Of a stretch of DNA of 64,000 bases, positions 18,113 through 27,214 are shown in pieces; the stretch's first letter is position 1; every line of letters starts with the position of its first letter. The translations under genes were made by a program, and so were the position numbers. The stretch comes from Chitinophaga sp. XS-30. GTDB taxonomy: Bacteria; Bacteroidota; Bacteroidia; Chitinophagales; Chitinophagaceae. The DNA is taken from positions 5,764,032 through 5,828,031 of the forward strand of contig NZ_CP043006.1 in NCBI RefSeq assembly GCF_008086345.1, in the 5' to 3' direction. Below the pieces are notes generated by a model. The model saw only the letters and a program-made list of their open reading frames with translations. It was not told the DNA's origin and made no database searches.

Positions 18113-18787
18113 GCTATCGTTCAGGAAAGCGGATGCGATCACGAGGTCCTGCGGCCTGGTGATCTTGATATTCTGCTCCTCGCCTTCCACCAGATGCACG
18201 GCATGGCCGGAGCGTTCCACTACGGTTGCCTCGTCTGTGAACAGGGGATCATAAGGCTGGTCGAATGCGGGTATCAGCAAACCCGACAAGAAGGTCTGCG
18301 GCGTCTGGATAATGCGGAAACGCGTGCGATCCGCGGCATTGTTCCCCACAGTATCTACTTCACGAATGCTGTCTTTCAGCGGAATGGCCGGAATGGCGCT
18401 TCCTTTCAGCAGCGCCTGTTCATAACAGGTACGGATCAACGCGGGAGATACGAGCGGGCGTACGCCATCATGTACAAATACCACCGCATCCTGTTTGACG
18501 AATTGCAATCCGTTCTTTACGGAGTGGAAACGTGTTTCCCCTCCTTCCGCTATAGTGACGGAAGGCGGCCGGCCGAAAGCAGCCAGCACAGCGCCAATGC
18601 TCCCCCGGTGCGCGGGCGGTACCACCAGCACGATATGCATATCTTCATAAGCCTCCATAAAGGCCCGGATCGTATAATGCAGCACGGGTTTGCCATTCAG
18701 CTCCAGGAACTGTTTGGGCGTAGTACTGCCCATTCTTGATCCGGAACCGCCGGCTACGATGATGGCTATTTTTGCGGGAGATGGCAT
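18104..18787 (-). CDS. ispD: 2-C-methyl-D-erythritol 4-phosphate cytidylyltransferase
   Basis: 227 residues, usual length. It converts MEP and CTP to CDP-ME in the non-mevalonate isoprenoid pathway. The nucleotide-binding signature IIVAGGSGSRMGSTTPKQF sits near the N-terminus, and HDGVRPLVSPALI and TDEATVVERSGHAVHLVEGEE are the other conserved segments. The start lies 1 bp from the stop of queA, so both are probably one transcript. The 3' end overlaps the convergent oxidoreductase gene by 9 bp. Confidence 0.96.
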   Translation of the reverse strand: MPSPAKIAIIVAGGSGSRMGSTTPKQFLELNGKPVLHYTIRAFMEAYEDMHIVLVVPPAHRGSIGAVLAAFGRPPSVTIAEGGETRFHSVKNGLQFVKQDAVVFVHDGVRPLVSPALIRTCYEQALLKGSAIPAIPLKDSIREVDTVGNNAADRTRFRIIQTPQTFLSGLLIPAFDQPYDPLFTDEATVVERSGHAVHLVEGEEQNIKITRPQDLVIASAFLNDSLR

Positions 18788-18788
18788 A

Positions 18789-19838
18789 TCAGATGATCAG
18801 CATGGCATCGCCGTAGCTGAAGAAACGATACTTCTCTTTGATGGCCTGCTGATAGGCTTCCATGATCAGATCGTATCCTGCGAAGGCGCAGACCATGATC
18901 AGGAGGCTGGTTTTGGGCAGGTGGAAGTTGGTCACCAGCGCATTGGGAATGGAGAAATCATAAGGAGGGTGGATGAAGGTATTCGTCCAGCCTTCTGCTG
19001 CTTTCAGATGATTCTGCGCGGTCACGGAAGATTCCACGGCGCGTACGGTAGTGGTGCCGATGGCGCATATCTTGCGGTTATCTTCTTTCGCCTTGTTCAC
19101 GATCTTCACGGCATATTCGTCGATATGGAAATACTCGGCATCCATCTTGTGTTTGCTGAGGTCTTCCACTTCAATGGGGCGGAAAGTACCGAGGCCGGTA
19201 TGCAGGGTCACTTCGGCGAATTTCACACCTTTGATCTCCAGGCGTTTGATAAGCTCCCGGCTGAAATGCAGGCCTGCTGTAGGAGCGGCTACTGCGCCTT
19301 CGAACTTGGCATAAACGGTCTGGTAACGCTCTTTATCTTCATCTTCAGGCTTGCGCTTGATGTATTTGGGCAACGGTGTTTCTCCCAGGCTGTCCAGCAC
19401 GGCTTTGAACTCTTCATCATTCCCTTCGAACAGGAAGCGGATGGTACGGCCGCGGGAGGTGGTATTATCGATCACTTCGGCTACCAGGCTTTCATCGTCT
19501 CCGAAATACAGCTTGTTGCCTACCCTGATCTTGCGCGCCGGGTCTACGATCACGTCCCACAGACGGTTCTGCTTGTTCAGCTCACGGAGCAGGAAAACTT
19601 CGATCTTCGCACCGGTCTTTTCTTTACGGCCATAGAGTCTTGCGGGAAATACCTTGGTATTGTTCACTACCATGACGTCCTTATCGCTAAAATACCCGAG
19701 GATATCTTTGAAAACCTTGTGCTCTATTTTGCCGGTGGCGCGGTTAACAACCATCAGGCGGCTCTCGTCTCTTGTCTTGGAAGGGTGCTGTGCGATGAGG
19801 TTCAGCGGGAGATCGAACTTGAATTGTGATAATTTCAT
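18789..19838 (-). CDS. queA: S-adenosylmethionine:tRNA ribosyltransferase-isomerase
   Basis: 349 residues. It transfers and isomerises the ribosyl group of SAM onto preQ1 in tRNA, giving epoxyqueuosine. Conserved segments: MKLSQFKFDLPLNLIAQHP, ARLYGRKEKTGAKIEVFLLREL, APTAGLHFSRELI, HTGLGTFRPIEVEDLSKHKMDAEYF and the C-terminal YGDAMLI. On the minus strand TACCTTCG (19867-19874), one base off consensus, lies 20 bp downstream of a TTTG (19895-19898), a plausible promoter. ispD follows immediately. Confidence 0.97.
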   Translation of the reverse strand: MKLSQFKFDLPLNLIAQHPSKTRDESRLMVVNRATGKIEHKVFKDILGYFSDKDVMVVNNTKVFPARLYGRKEKTGAKIEVFLLRELNKQNRLWDVIVDPARKIRVGNKLYFGDDESLVAEVIDNTTSRGRTIRFLFEGNDEEFKAVLDSLGETPLPKYIKRKPEDEDKERYQTVYAKFEGAVAAPTAGLHFSRELIKRLEIKGVKFAEVTLHTGLGTFRPIEVEDLSKHKMDAEYFHIDEYAVKIVNKAKEDNRKICAIGTTTVRAVESSVTAQNHLKAAEGWTNTFIHPPYDFSIPNALVTNFHLPKTSLLIMVCAFAGYDLIMEAYQQAIKEKYRFFSYGDAMLII

Positions 19839-19905
19839 ATTACGGTATGAATGAATTTAAAGGCTGCGAAGGTACGCATTATTATACAGACCGTCAAAAA
19901 ATATG

Positions 19906-21627
19906 CTAACGCCCTGGTATTGCAGCAATTAGTTGCCGTGTGTACCCGGATTCCGGTTGATGGTACACTTTTCGTGCCAGCCCGATCTCCGCTATCCTGC
20001 CTTTGTTCATCACCATCATGCTGTCACTGATAAAATGCACAACGGACAGGTTATGGGAGATGAAGATATAGGTGAAATTAAATTCCTGCTGCAGCTGCAC
20101 CAGCAGATTCAGCACCTGTGCCTGCACGCTGACGTCCAGCGCGGATACAGATTCGTCGCAGATAATGAACTCCGGGTTAACCGCCAGGGCCCTTGCGATC
20201 ACGATGCGCTGCCGCTGCCCGCCGGAGAACTCGTGGGGATAGCGGTGATAATGCTCCGGGCGCAGGTTCACTTTTTCCAGCAGTTCCATGACCTTTTCTT
20301 TCCTTTGACGGTCATTCCCGTACAGCCCGTGCACCTGCATGGGCTCCAGGATGGCCTGTCCCGTTGTGAGGCGGGGATTGAGCGAGGAATAAGGGTCCTG
20401 GAAGATCAGCTGTATGTGTTTGCGCATCTCCCGCATATCTGCCATGGACAGGGTGCGCAAGTCTTTTCCTTTATAGTAGATGTTACCGGCAGTTGGTTCT
20501 ATGAGGCGGAGCAGGGTACGGCTCAATGTGGTTTTCCCGCAGCCGGACTCCCCTACCAGCCCCAGGGTTTCCCCTTCCCTGACCTCAAAGCTGACATTGT
20601 CCACCGCCTTCGTCCATGCCGTTACTTTGCCCAGGATGTTCCGCCGTTGGGGAAACCAGGTGCTGAGGCCTTCCACTTTCAGCAGCGGCGGGCGTTTGGA
20701 TAAAACGGCCTCCCGGGCATCCATTTCCGCGTCGGGCAATTCGAGCGTGTTGACAAATTCCTCCACGCCTGTTTGGCTGTTGAGGAAATCGCTCACCACC
20801 GGCAGGCGGCGGAGGCGTTTCTCCAGCGGCGGGCGGCAGGCCAGCAGCCCACGCGTATAAGGATGTTGGGGGCGATGGAAGATATCCTGCACAGGGCCTT
20901 CTTCCACGATCTGGCCTTTGTACATGACGGCCACCCTTGTGGCAATCTCGGCCATAACGCCGAGGTCGTGGGTAATGAACACCACACTCATCCCCATTTC
21001 GCGCTGTAATTCCAGCAACAGTTCCAGGATGGTCTTCTGCACGGTAACGTCCAGCGCGGTGGTGGGTTCATCGGCGATCAGCAGGCGCGGGCCGCAGCTG
21101 ATGGCCATGGCGATCATCACCCTTTGTTTCTGACCGCCGGAAAGTTCATGGGGGTATTTATCATAGGCCTGCTCAGGGTGCGGGATGCGCACTTTTCCGA
21201 ACAGGGCAATAGCCTGTTTACGCGCTTCCCGGGTGCTGACCTTCCTGTGCAGCCGGATGGCTTCCGCCACCTGGTTTCCGCAGGTATGCAAGGGGTTCAG
21301 CGAGGTCATCGGCTCCTGGAAGATCATGGCGATCTCGCTGCCGCGGTACTTACGCATCTGCAGCGGGGGAACTTTCGCCAGGTCAATTGCCGCGGCGCCG
21401 GGAGGCTGATAGATGATGCTGCCATTGCTGATCCTGCCGGGGGCCTGTACCAGCTGCATCAGGCTCAGCGCAGTAACGGATTTGCCGGAACCGGACTCCC
21501 CCACAATGCCCAGTATTTCGCCGGGCATAATGTTCAGCGAAATGTTATTGACGGCTGTAACAGTTTCCCCTTCCGTACGGAAAGTGACTTCCAGCTGGCG
21601 GATCGAAACGAGGGGATTGGCACTCAA
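19906..21627 (-). CDS. ABC transporter protein with two fused ATPase domains (oligopeptide/nickel type)
   Basis: 573 residues with two complete ABC ATPase domains, as in YejF or a DppD-DppF fusion. First half: Walker A GESGSGKS (about residue 40), LSGGQKQR signature, Walker B LLIADEPTTALD. Second half: Walker A GESGCGKT (about residue 355), FSGGQRQR, Walker B FIICDESVSALD. Each half is followed by the oligopeptide-type C-terminal extension (PQHPYTRGLLACRPPLEKR; PESGYTRQLIAAIPGR). No permease or binding-protein gene is in the window, so its membrane partners lie elsewhere. The start overlaps the AMP nucleosidase stop by 4 bp, implying translational coupling. Confidence 0.93.
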   Translation of the reverse strand: MSANPLVSIRQLEVTFRTEGETVTAVNNISLNIMPGEILGIVGESGSGKSVTALSLMQLVQAPGRISNGSIIYQPPGAAAIDLAKVPPLQMRKYRGSEIAMIFQEPMTSLNPLHTCGNQVAEAIRLHRKVSTREARKQAIALFGKVRIPHPEQAYDKYPHELSGGQKQRVMIAMAISCGPRLLIADEPTTALDVTVQKTILELLLELQREMGMSVVFITHDLGVMAEIATRVAVMYKGQIVEEGPVQDIFHRPQHPYTRGLLACRPPLEKRLRRLPVVSDFLNSQTGVEEFVNTLELPDAEMDAREAVLSKRPPLLKVEGLSTWFPQRRNILGKVTAWTKAVDNVSFEVREGETLGLVGESGCGKTTLSRTLLRLIEPTAGNIYYKGKDLRTLSMADMREMRKHIQLIFQDPYSSLNPRLTTGQAILEPMQVHGLYGNDRQRKEKVMELLEKVNLRPEHYHRYPHEFSGGQRQRIVIARALAVNPEFIICDESVSALDVSVQAQVLNLLVQLQQEFNFTYIFISHNLSVVHFISDSMMVMNKGRIAEIGLARKVYHQPESGYTRQLIAAIPGR

Positions 21628-22394
21628 AAGAGCAGATGTTTAACGGTCTGGTGATTGTGAATGAGGTTCTGCAGGGAATCGACCCCTATTTTCAGATGAC
21701 GTTCCACGTATTCCGTGGTCACCTTTTTATCGCTTTCCTCGGTCTTAACCCCTTCCGGCACCATGGGCTGATCGGATACCAGCAGCAATGCCCCGGTGGG
21801 GATCTTGTTGTAGAAGCCTACAGAGAAAATGGTGGCGGTTTCCATATCTATGGCCATTACGCGGATGCGTTCCAGGTATTTTTTGAAGTCCATATCGTGT
21901 TCCCATACCCTGCGGTTCGTGCTGTAGCAGGTGCCGGTCCAGTAATCGCATCCGTATTCGCGGATGGTGGTGGAGATGGCTTTTTGCAGGGCAAAGGCCG
22001 GCAGGGCGGGTACTTCGGGCGGGAAGTAATCATTGGAGGTGCCTTCCCCGCGGATGGCGGCAATCGGCAATATCAGGTCCCCGATGTTGTTCTTCTTTTT
22101 CAGCCCTCCGCATTTGCCCAGGAACAGTACAGCCTTAGGGGATATGGCGCTGAGCAGGTCCATGACCGTTGCGGCGCCGGGGCTGCCCATCCCGAAATTG
22201 ATGATGGTGATATCCCCTGCGGTGCAGCATTGCATGGGACGGTCCAGCCCAACGATCTTGGCATTGTTCTGCTGGGCAAACATCATCACGTAGTTGGTAA
22301 AATTGGTCAGGAGGATGTGAGAACCGAAGTTCTCCAGCTTCTCGCCGGTATAACGGGGAAGCCAGTTCGCTACTATATCTTCTTTTGTTTTCAT
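21624..22394 (-). CDS. amn: AMP nucleosidase, short form
   Basis: About 256 residues from ATG 22394; an upstream in-frame start at 22424 would add ten residues and looks less natural than MKTKEDIVANWLPRYTG. It belongs to the phosphorylase/nucleosidase (PNP/UDP) superfamily, with the core segments FGMGSPGAATVMDLLSAI, LGKCGGLK, and the ribose-binding MAIDMETATIFSVGFYNKI. AMP nucleosidase cleaves AMP to adenine and ribose 5-phosphate. Bacteroidota carry this short version lacking the N-terminal regulatory domain of the E. coli enzyme. It overlaps the following ABC ATPase gene by 4 bp. Confidence 0.88.
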   Translation of the reverse strand: MKTKEDIVANWLPRYTGEKLENFGSHILLTNFTNYVMMFAQQNNAKIVGLDRPMQCCTAGDITIINFGMGSPGAATVMDLLSAISPKAVLFLGKCGGLKKKNNIGDLILPIAAIRGEGTSNDYFPPEVPALPAFALQKAISTTIREYGCDYWTGTCYSTNRRVWEHDMDFKKYLERIRVMAIDMETATIFSVGFYNKIPTGALLLVSDQPMVPEGVKTEESDKKVTTEYVERHLKIGVDSLQNLIHNHQTVKHLLF

Positions 22395-22504
22395 CCTTGC
22401 ATTCCGGTTTTTTGCTGACGGCATGTACTTTGCAGATGAACGTCAGTGACAGCCTTTGACTAGTGAATTTACCGTTTTTTCACGAAACGCCCTAGCTTTA
22501 CAGT

Positions 22505-22981
22505 ATGATCAATATCCAGTTTCCGCCACCCGACTTCAAGATCACGTCCACCAACGGGCAGGAACTGATCTTCGACCCTTTCCGGAAAAAATATGTGGTG
22601 CTGACGCCCGAAGAATGGGTACGGCAGAACTTCCTGAATTATCTCGTGAAGAAAATGGACTATCCCGGCGCGCTGATGAGCATTGAAAAGGAAATGAACC
22701 TTGGCGAGCTTCGCAAGCGCTGCGATATTGTGGTGTACACCCGCGAGGCGGAGCCCTGGATGATCGTGGAATGCAAGGAAATGGGGATTTCGCTGAACAG
22801 CGCCGTGCTGGAGCAGATCGTGCGTTATCATATGGCATTGCCGGTGCCTTACCTGGTGATCACCAACGGCAGCCATACCTGGTGCTGTAAAATGAATACC
22901 GAGGAGGGGAAATGGGAGTTCGAGCCATCATTGCCGGGTTACCCGGATATAAGGGAGGAGCCAACGGTAAGGGAATTGTAA
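22505..22981 (+). CDS. HsdR N-terminal-like protein (PD-(D/E)XK nuclease fold)
   Basis: 158 residues, matching the stand-alone 'type I restriction enzyme HsdR N-terminal domain' family common in Bacteroidota. The nuclease-fold core is visible as RCDIVVYTREAEPWMIVECK, giving the D-xn-ExK arrangement, after a preceding Glu-rich helix. There is no helicase domain, methylase or specificity subunit nearby, so it is not a restriction system by itself. A near-consensus TAGCTTTA box (22493-22500) ends 4 nt before the ATG. Function unknown. Confidence 0.82.
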   Translation: MINIQFPPPDFKITSTNGQELIFDPFRKKYVVLTPEEWVRQNFLNYLVKKMDYPGALMSIEKEMNLGELRKRCDIVVYTREAEPWMIVECKEMGISLNSAVLEQIVRYHMALPVPYLVITNGSHTWCCKMNTEEGKWEFEPSLPGYPDIREEPTVREL

Positions 22982-22984
22982 AGC

Positions 22985-23021
22985 AAAACGGCCCGCATCA
23001 AATATGACACAGGCCGTTTTT
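22985..23021. terminator. Bidirectional terminator hairpin
   Basis: AAAACGGCC (22985-22993) pairs with GGCCGTTTT (23012-23020) and is followed by T. It separates the convergent HsdR-N-like and glutamate dehydrogenase genes. Confidence 0.78.
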
Positions 23022-23038
23022 GTGATTATCGTCAACGA

Positions 23039-24475
23039 TCAGGGGAAGATGCCCAGTTGGTCGTATGCAGCGCCTACCTTGTCGATCGCGCATACATATG
23101 CGGCGGTGCGCATATCCCTGATCTTTTTATGCTCCATGAATTTCTCGCGCACTTCGTGCAGAGCGGTGTGCATGGTCTCTTCCAGGCCGGAATACACCAG
23201 GTCCACTTCATCAGCGCCGTGGGCAATGAATTTCCTTTCTTTTTCCGATACTTTCTTGCCGGTCAGCTCTTCTATGGTGCTGAGGATATGGATGTTCATA
23301 TTCTCGTCGAAGCGTTTGCCGAGGCGTCCGTAGCGGACATGGCTGAGGTTCTTGAGCCATTCGAAATAGGAAACGGTTACACCGCCGGCATTAAGGAACA
23401 TGTCCGGCACCACGATCACGCCTTTTTTGGCGAGTATCTCATCCGCTTCCGGGGTAATTGGGCCGTTGGCAGCTTCGCCAATGATCTTCGCTTTCACCCT
23501 GGGGGCATTGCTGCCGTCTATCACATTTTCCAGGGCGGCGGGGATGAGGATATCGCATTCCATCTCCAGGCCGTCTGTATTCTTTTTCAGGTTCTTTCCA
23601 CCGGGGAAGTTGACGATTGAGCCGGTTTCATTGCGGTGCTTCAGCACAGCATCCGGGTCCATACCTTTTGGATTGTAGATGGCGCCATCGTATTCGATCA
23701 GGCAGATGACCTTGGCGCCGGCTTCGTGGAAGTATTTGGCGGCGTGATAGCCCACGTTCCCCATGCCCTGAACGATCACTGTCTTTCCTTCAAGACCGGG
23801 CTCCAGGCCGAGGCGTTTCATATCTTCCTTTACGTTGCAGAGCTCCCTCAGGCCATAGAATACGCCGAGGCCGGTAGCTTCCTTGCGGCCGCGCACACCG
23901 CCCTGGTTGAGGGGTTTGCCGGTCACACAACCGAGGCCGTCCACTTCTCCGGGGCGAAGGCTCATGTAGGTGTCGAGGATCCAGCTCATTTCCCGCTCAC
24001 CGGTGCCGTAATCGGGCGCCGGTACGTCGATGCCGGGGCCGATAAAGTTCTTTTTGACCAGTTCCGCCGTGTAACGGCGGGTGATGGCCTGCAACTGGAA
24101 GGGGGTGTAGTTGCGGGGATTGATCTTGATACCGCCTTTGGCGCCGCCGAAAGGCACATTCACAATGGCGCATTTGTAGGTCATGAGTGCGGCCAGGGCC
24201 ATTACCTCGTCCTGGTTCACTTCATCTGAAAAACGGATGCCGCCTTTACAGGGGAGTTTGTGATGGGAATGCTGTACCCGGTATGCCTCGATCACTTCGA
24301 TGGTGTCACCGACACGCACGGGGAATTTAATACGGTAAACGGCGTTACAGGCCTTGATCTGTTCAAGGACGCCTTTTTCCCATTTGGTGAACGCGGCAGC
24401 TTTATCGAAGCTCTCCGCCACGCTCTGGAAGAAACTATAGTGTTGTTCTTGCGCCGGCACTTTTGCTTTAGCCAT
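23039..24475 (-). CDS. gdhA: Glu/Leu/Phe/Val dehydrogenase (glutamate dehydrogenase)
   Basis: 478 residues. It interconverts glutamate and 2-oxoglutarate plus ammonia. Substrate-binding and catalytic motifs are HKLPCKGGIRFSDEVNQDEV and VPFGGAKGGIKINP (catalytic Lys region), followed by VPAPDYGTGEREMSWILDTY. The Rossmann domain has GKTVIVQGMGNVGYHAA. Coenzyme preference cannot be read safely. It sits downstream of ccmC-ccmD on the same strand, about 60 bp after ccmD, with no obvious promoter box of its own. Confidence 0.94.
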   Translation of the reverse strand: MAKAKVPAQEQHYSFFQSVAESFDKAAAFTKWEKGVLEQIKACNAVYRIKFPVRVGDTIEVIEAYRVQHSHHKLPCKGGIRFSDEVNQDEVMALAALMTYKCAIVNVPFGGAKGGIKINPRNYTPFQLQAITRRYTAELVKKNFIGPGIDVPAPDYGTGEREMSWILDTYMSLRPGEVDGLGCVTGKPLNQGGVRGRKEATGLGVFYGLRELCNVKEDMKRLGLEPGLEGKTVIVQGMGNVGYHAAKYFHEAGAKVICLIEYDGAIYNPKGMDPDAVLKHRNETGSIVNFPGGKNLKKNTDGLEMECDILIPAALENVIDGSNAPRVKAKIIGEAANGPITPEADEILAKKGVIVVPDMFLNAGGVTVSYFEWLKNLSHVRYGRLGKRFDENMNIHILSTIEELTGKKVSEKERKFIAHGADEVDLVYSGLEETMHTALHEVREKFMEHKKIRDMRTAAYVCAIDKVGAAYDQLGIFP

Positions 24476-24535
24476 AAAAAACGGTTTATGTATGTTGTTT
24501 TGGTGTGTTTGGCGAGGTTGGTTTATGTTGTGGTA

Positions 24536-24769
24536 TTATTCTTTTTCCAGTTTGCTGATGCGGCGGTCCAGCCTGGCGAGGTACAATACGATGCAGGTAA
24601 AGATGATCACCAGTACGCCTACTGCCACGTATATTTTGCTTTCGCTCCGGAAGAATTCATTTACCGGCCCGGTTTCGGTGTTCTGCTGCTGAACGGCTTC
24701 CTGGCCGAATACTGCCGTAAAGGTAAAGAAGAGGCAGATGAAGAGTAAATAGCTGAGTCTTTTAGCCAT
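24536..24769 (-). CDS. ccmD: CcmD family protein
   Basis: 77 residues. A signal-like hydrophobic N-terminus (LSYLLFICLFFTFTAVFG), then a second membrane helix (about 47-65, IYVAVGVLVIIFTCIVLYLA) and a charged cytoplasmic tail (LDRRISKLEKE). This is the Bacteroidota form of the small heme-export subunit. The gene overlaps ccmC by 8 bp, consistent with assembly into one complex. Confidence 0.85.
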   Translation of the reverse strand: MAKRLSYLLFICLFFTFTAVFGQEAVQQQNTETGPVNEFFRSESKIYVAVGVLVIIFTCIVLYLARLDRRISKLEKE

Positions 24770-25427
24770 GAAGGATATTTTTTAAAACGAGTCTTTTATA
24801 ACGGTTCCGCAGGGTATAGATCCAGATGCCCAGCAGGGTCCATCCGATGAAGGCCGGCCAGAGCACCATTTTGATGGTCCCTTCCGTATCGGCGGAGCTG
24901 AAACCCGGGCTGCTGGCGCTGCCGGGATGCAGGGATTCCACCATTCTCGGGATGATATACGTCAGCGGGACCAGTAATGCGAAGGCAAAGACGTTGAAGA
25001 TGGCGGAGACCCGCGCCCTTTTGTCAAGGTCCGTAAACGACAGCCGCAGCACGAGATAGGCCAGGTAAATCGTCAGGGCGATGGCGGTGGTCATCTGTTT
25101 GGGATCGTTCACGATGGTGCCGCCCCAGGTGTAGGTGGCCCATAACATACCGGTCAGGAAGCCCATCACACCAAAGAGCACCCCGATGCTGGCGGCGCTG
25201 GATGCACGGATATCCCGGCGCAGATCGTTCGTGGCAAGGTACCATACGGAATTGACCACGGAAATCGAAAAGAGGGTGTACATGCTCATCCACATGGGCA
25301 GGTGAAAGAAGATACTGCGGGCAGCCTGCTGGTTATTGCCGATGGACGGCACCCTTACACTGAAACCTCCGATGATGACGTATAGCAGGATTGCTACGCT
25401 GAGGATTTTCCACCAATGTTTAGCCAT
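24762..25427 (-). CDS. ccmC: Cytochrome c biogenesis protein CcmC/CcsA (heme handling)
   Basis: 221 residues from ATG 25427 (MAKHWWKIL); an in-frame start at 25595 would add 56 non-homologous residues and lies upstream of the promoter. Six membrane helices are apparent. The tryptophan-rich heme-handling motif is LWATYTWGGTIVNDPKQMT, and a conserved histidine sits in FFHLPMWM. It loads heme for cytochrome c maturation at the inner membrane. It has its own promoter (25452-25482). Its usual neighbour ccmB lies 8 kb away beyond a SusCD cassette. Confidence 0.93.
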   Translation of the reverse strand: MAKHWWKILSVAILLYVIIGGFSVRVPSIGNNQQAARSIFFHLPMWMSMYTLFSISVVNSVWYLATNDLRRDIRASSAASIGVLFGVMGFLTGMLWATYTWGGTIVNDPKQMTTAIALTIYLAYLVLRLSFTDLDKRARVSAIFNVFAFALLVPLTYIIPRMVESLHPGSASSPGFSSADTEGTIKMVLWPAFIGWTLLGIWIYTLRNRYKRLVLKNILHG

Positions 25428-25451
25428 TGTTCTAATTGAAATATGTGGTGG

Positions 25452-25482
25452 CAAACCTACAGGATTTAACGTTAACCACAAA
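25452..25482 (-). promoter_or_regulatory. ccmC promoter, TTTG-N19-TAGGTTTG
   Basis: On the minus strand TTTG (25482-25479) is followed after exactly 19 bp by TAGGTTTG (25459-25452), 24 bp before the ccmC ATG. A full consensus match, so ccmC-ccmD does not depend on readthrough from upstream. Confidence 0.75.
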
Positions 25483-25566
25483 GGAATTTGCCGATTTTGA
25501 TGTTCTTCCAACGGCGTCGCGGATACTTGAAAAACATATACTGCCGGGCGATTTTCATTAAAAAAC

Positions 25567-25604
25567 GTATAGCGGTTGCCCGGCAAACCGGGCAACCGCT
25601 ATAC
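25567..25604 (-). terminator. Strong intrinsic terminator of the susD2 operon
   Basis: A 17-bp perfect stem (25567-25583 with 25588-25604, GTATAGCGGTTGCCCGG and its complement) with a 4-nt CAAA loop (25584-25587). On the minus strand it is followed by GTTTTTT, 20 bp after the susD stop. Confidence 0.88.
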
Positions 25605-25623
25605 CGCGTCAACCTGATATGAA

Positions 25624-27168
25624 CTAGTTACGAAGATTGGAATTCCTGTCTTCCTGCTCCTGCGGGATGGGCATATACTCGCTTTGGCCTGCCACAAAAC
25701 CCGGCAGCTCGGCAGCGGCACGGCCGGTACGCAACAGATCGTTGAATCGCTCCCCCCACCATTCGCAGATCAGCTCCGCACGGCGTTCGTCCAGCACATT
25801 CTGCAAAGTTACGCCGTTGATGGCATTCAGTTTGGCGCGCAAACGCACTTCATTGAACGGCGCATCCCCGTTTTGTCCTTTGCGGACCTTTGCTTCGGCA
25901 TTCATCAGCAGCACTTCCGCATAACGGAAAACCCGCACGTTGTTATTGGCGCCATAATAATCCACACGGCCGGTGGTCATTTGCGATGAGGGCAGATATG
26001 CCTTGCCGTTGAAATACTTCTTGCGGGCAACATTGCCGGAAACCGGGTCTCCATCGGGCGTAAATGCCGTTGTGCCCGGTTCGCCGTTTACGCCGCAGTG
26101 CAGAATGGTGGTCCGGAGCCGGAGCGTATCGTTCCTGCCTTCCAGGAAATCAACGGCTTTCTGGGTAGGCACCATCCAGCCCGAGCCGGAGATAGGCATA
26201 CCGTAGGTATTCTCCGGGCCCTGGAACAGGAAGAAATTCCCCCACAGCTCATTCGCCCCGCCGGAGGTTACGATGTCTCCCGAGGCCTGGCCAAAGTCTG
26301 AATACTGAAATTCCAGTATGGATTCATTGGACATCTTGCCGGGCTTCTTGAATAGCTGGTAATAGTCGGGAAACAGCGAGAAACCGCCTTCCGTCATGAT
26401 CGTGTTCGTACAGTCCAGCACCACATCCCAGTACGGGCTTGCATTGTCATTCCCGGCAAGGTCCATCGCCGCTTTGGCTTTCAGCATGAGCGCCGTGTAA
26501 CGGGTAACAGCGCCAACGGGTGTTGCTGCATTCGGGCGCACATTCTGCAGGTTGGCGATGCAGAAGTCCATTTCCTCGATCACATGTTGCTTCACATCCT
26601 CGTTGCTGGTCTTGGTAGCATTGCTCAACGCATTCGGGTCGTTGCTTTCCTCACCCAGAACGGGCACATCCCCAAAATACCGGGCAGCCCAGTAATGCCC
26701 GAGTGCGCGCCAGAACCTGACTTCTGCCTGGTATTGGGCCAGGAGCTGCTGATTGGCGGCATCGCCTGCCGGAATGTTGTTGCCGAACTGGGTCAGCTCT
26801 GCAAGGGCGCTGTTGGCGGACAACACTACGCCATATAAACTGATCCACATATCATTGATGCCCCAGTAGCTCTTCACCGTTACATTGTTCTGGTAGTTGT
26901 GGATAGCCATCTGGCCTGCATCGTCATTCCCCGGTTCGATCTCGTCACTGCGGACAGACCTGATCGTCACACTGATCCATTTGGCGAAGGTACCCCTGGT
27001 AGCGGTGCTGTACACCCCGGATACCGGCTGATACATCAGGCTGAGATTGGCATAATCTATCCTGGTGGCCTGCGCCTCGTTTTCCTGTGGCCGGTCCAGG
27101 AACTTGGAGCAGCCGGGCAGCACGGCAATTGTGATCAACAGAACTGTTATTTGCATGTATGGTCTCAT
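25624..27168 (-). CDS. SusD/RagB family nutrient-binding lipoprotein, uptake locus 2
   Basis: 514 residues. The lipobox Cys is residue 20 (VLPGC) followed by SKFLDRPQENEA. An alternative start at Met5 keeps a normal signal. SusD hallmarks in the C-terminal part are VFRYAEVLLMNAEAKVRKGQ and the final PIPQEQEDRNSNLRN. It should act as surface lid for the SusC encoded upstream on the same strand, 46 bp away. Ligand unknown; no glycoside hydrolase or peptidase accompanies the pair. A strong intrinsic terminator follows. Confidence 0.94.
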   Translation of the reverse strand: MRPYMQITVLLITIAVLPGCSKFLDRPQENEAQATRIDYANLSLMYQPVSGVYSTATRGTFAKWISVTIRSVRSDEIEPGNDDAGQMAIHNYQNNVTVKSYWGINDMWISLYGVVLSANSALAELTQFGNNIPAGDAANQQLLAQYQAEVRFWRALGHYWAARYFGDVPVLGEESNDPNALSNATKTSNEDVKQHVIEEMDFCIANLQNVRPNAATPVGAVTRYTALMLKAKAAMDLAGNDNASPYWDVVLDCTNTIMTEGGFSLFPDYYQLFKKPGKMSNESILEFQYSDFGQASGDIVTSGGANELWGNFFLFQGPENTYGMPISGSGWMVPTQKAVDFLEGRNDTLRLRTTILHCGVNGEPGTTAFTPDGDPVSGNVARKKYFNGKAYLPSSQMTTGRVDYYGANNNVRVFRYAEVLLMNAEAKVRKGQNGDAPFNEVRLRAKLNAINGVTLQNVLDERRAELICEWWGERFNDLLRTGRAAAELPGFVAGQSEYMPIPQEQEDRNSNLRN

Positions 27169-27214
27169 ACGAATATTTTTTTTGCTTTTGATAAACCACT
27201 ATTTAATACACCGG

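Noticed and set aside
18690..19829. Open frame of 379 codons antisense to queA
   Set aside because: queA and ispD are conserved end to end on the opposite strand; this is a codon-bias shadow.
22505..22981. A restriction-modification or defence system
   Set aside because: Only the HsdR N-terminal-like nuclease fold is present; no helicase, methylase or specificity gene is nearby, and such stand-alone proteins are common in Bacteroidota.
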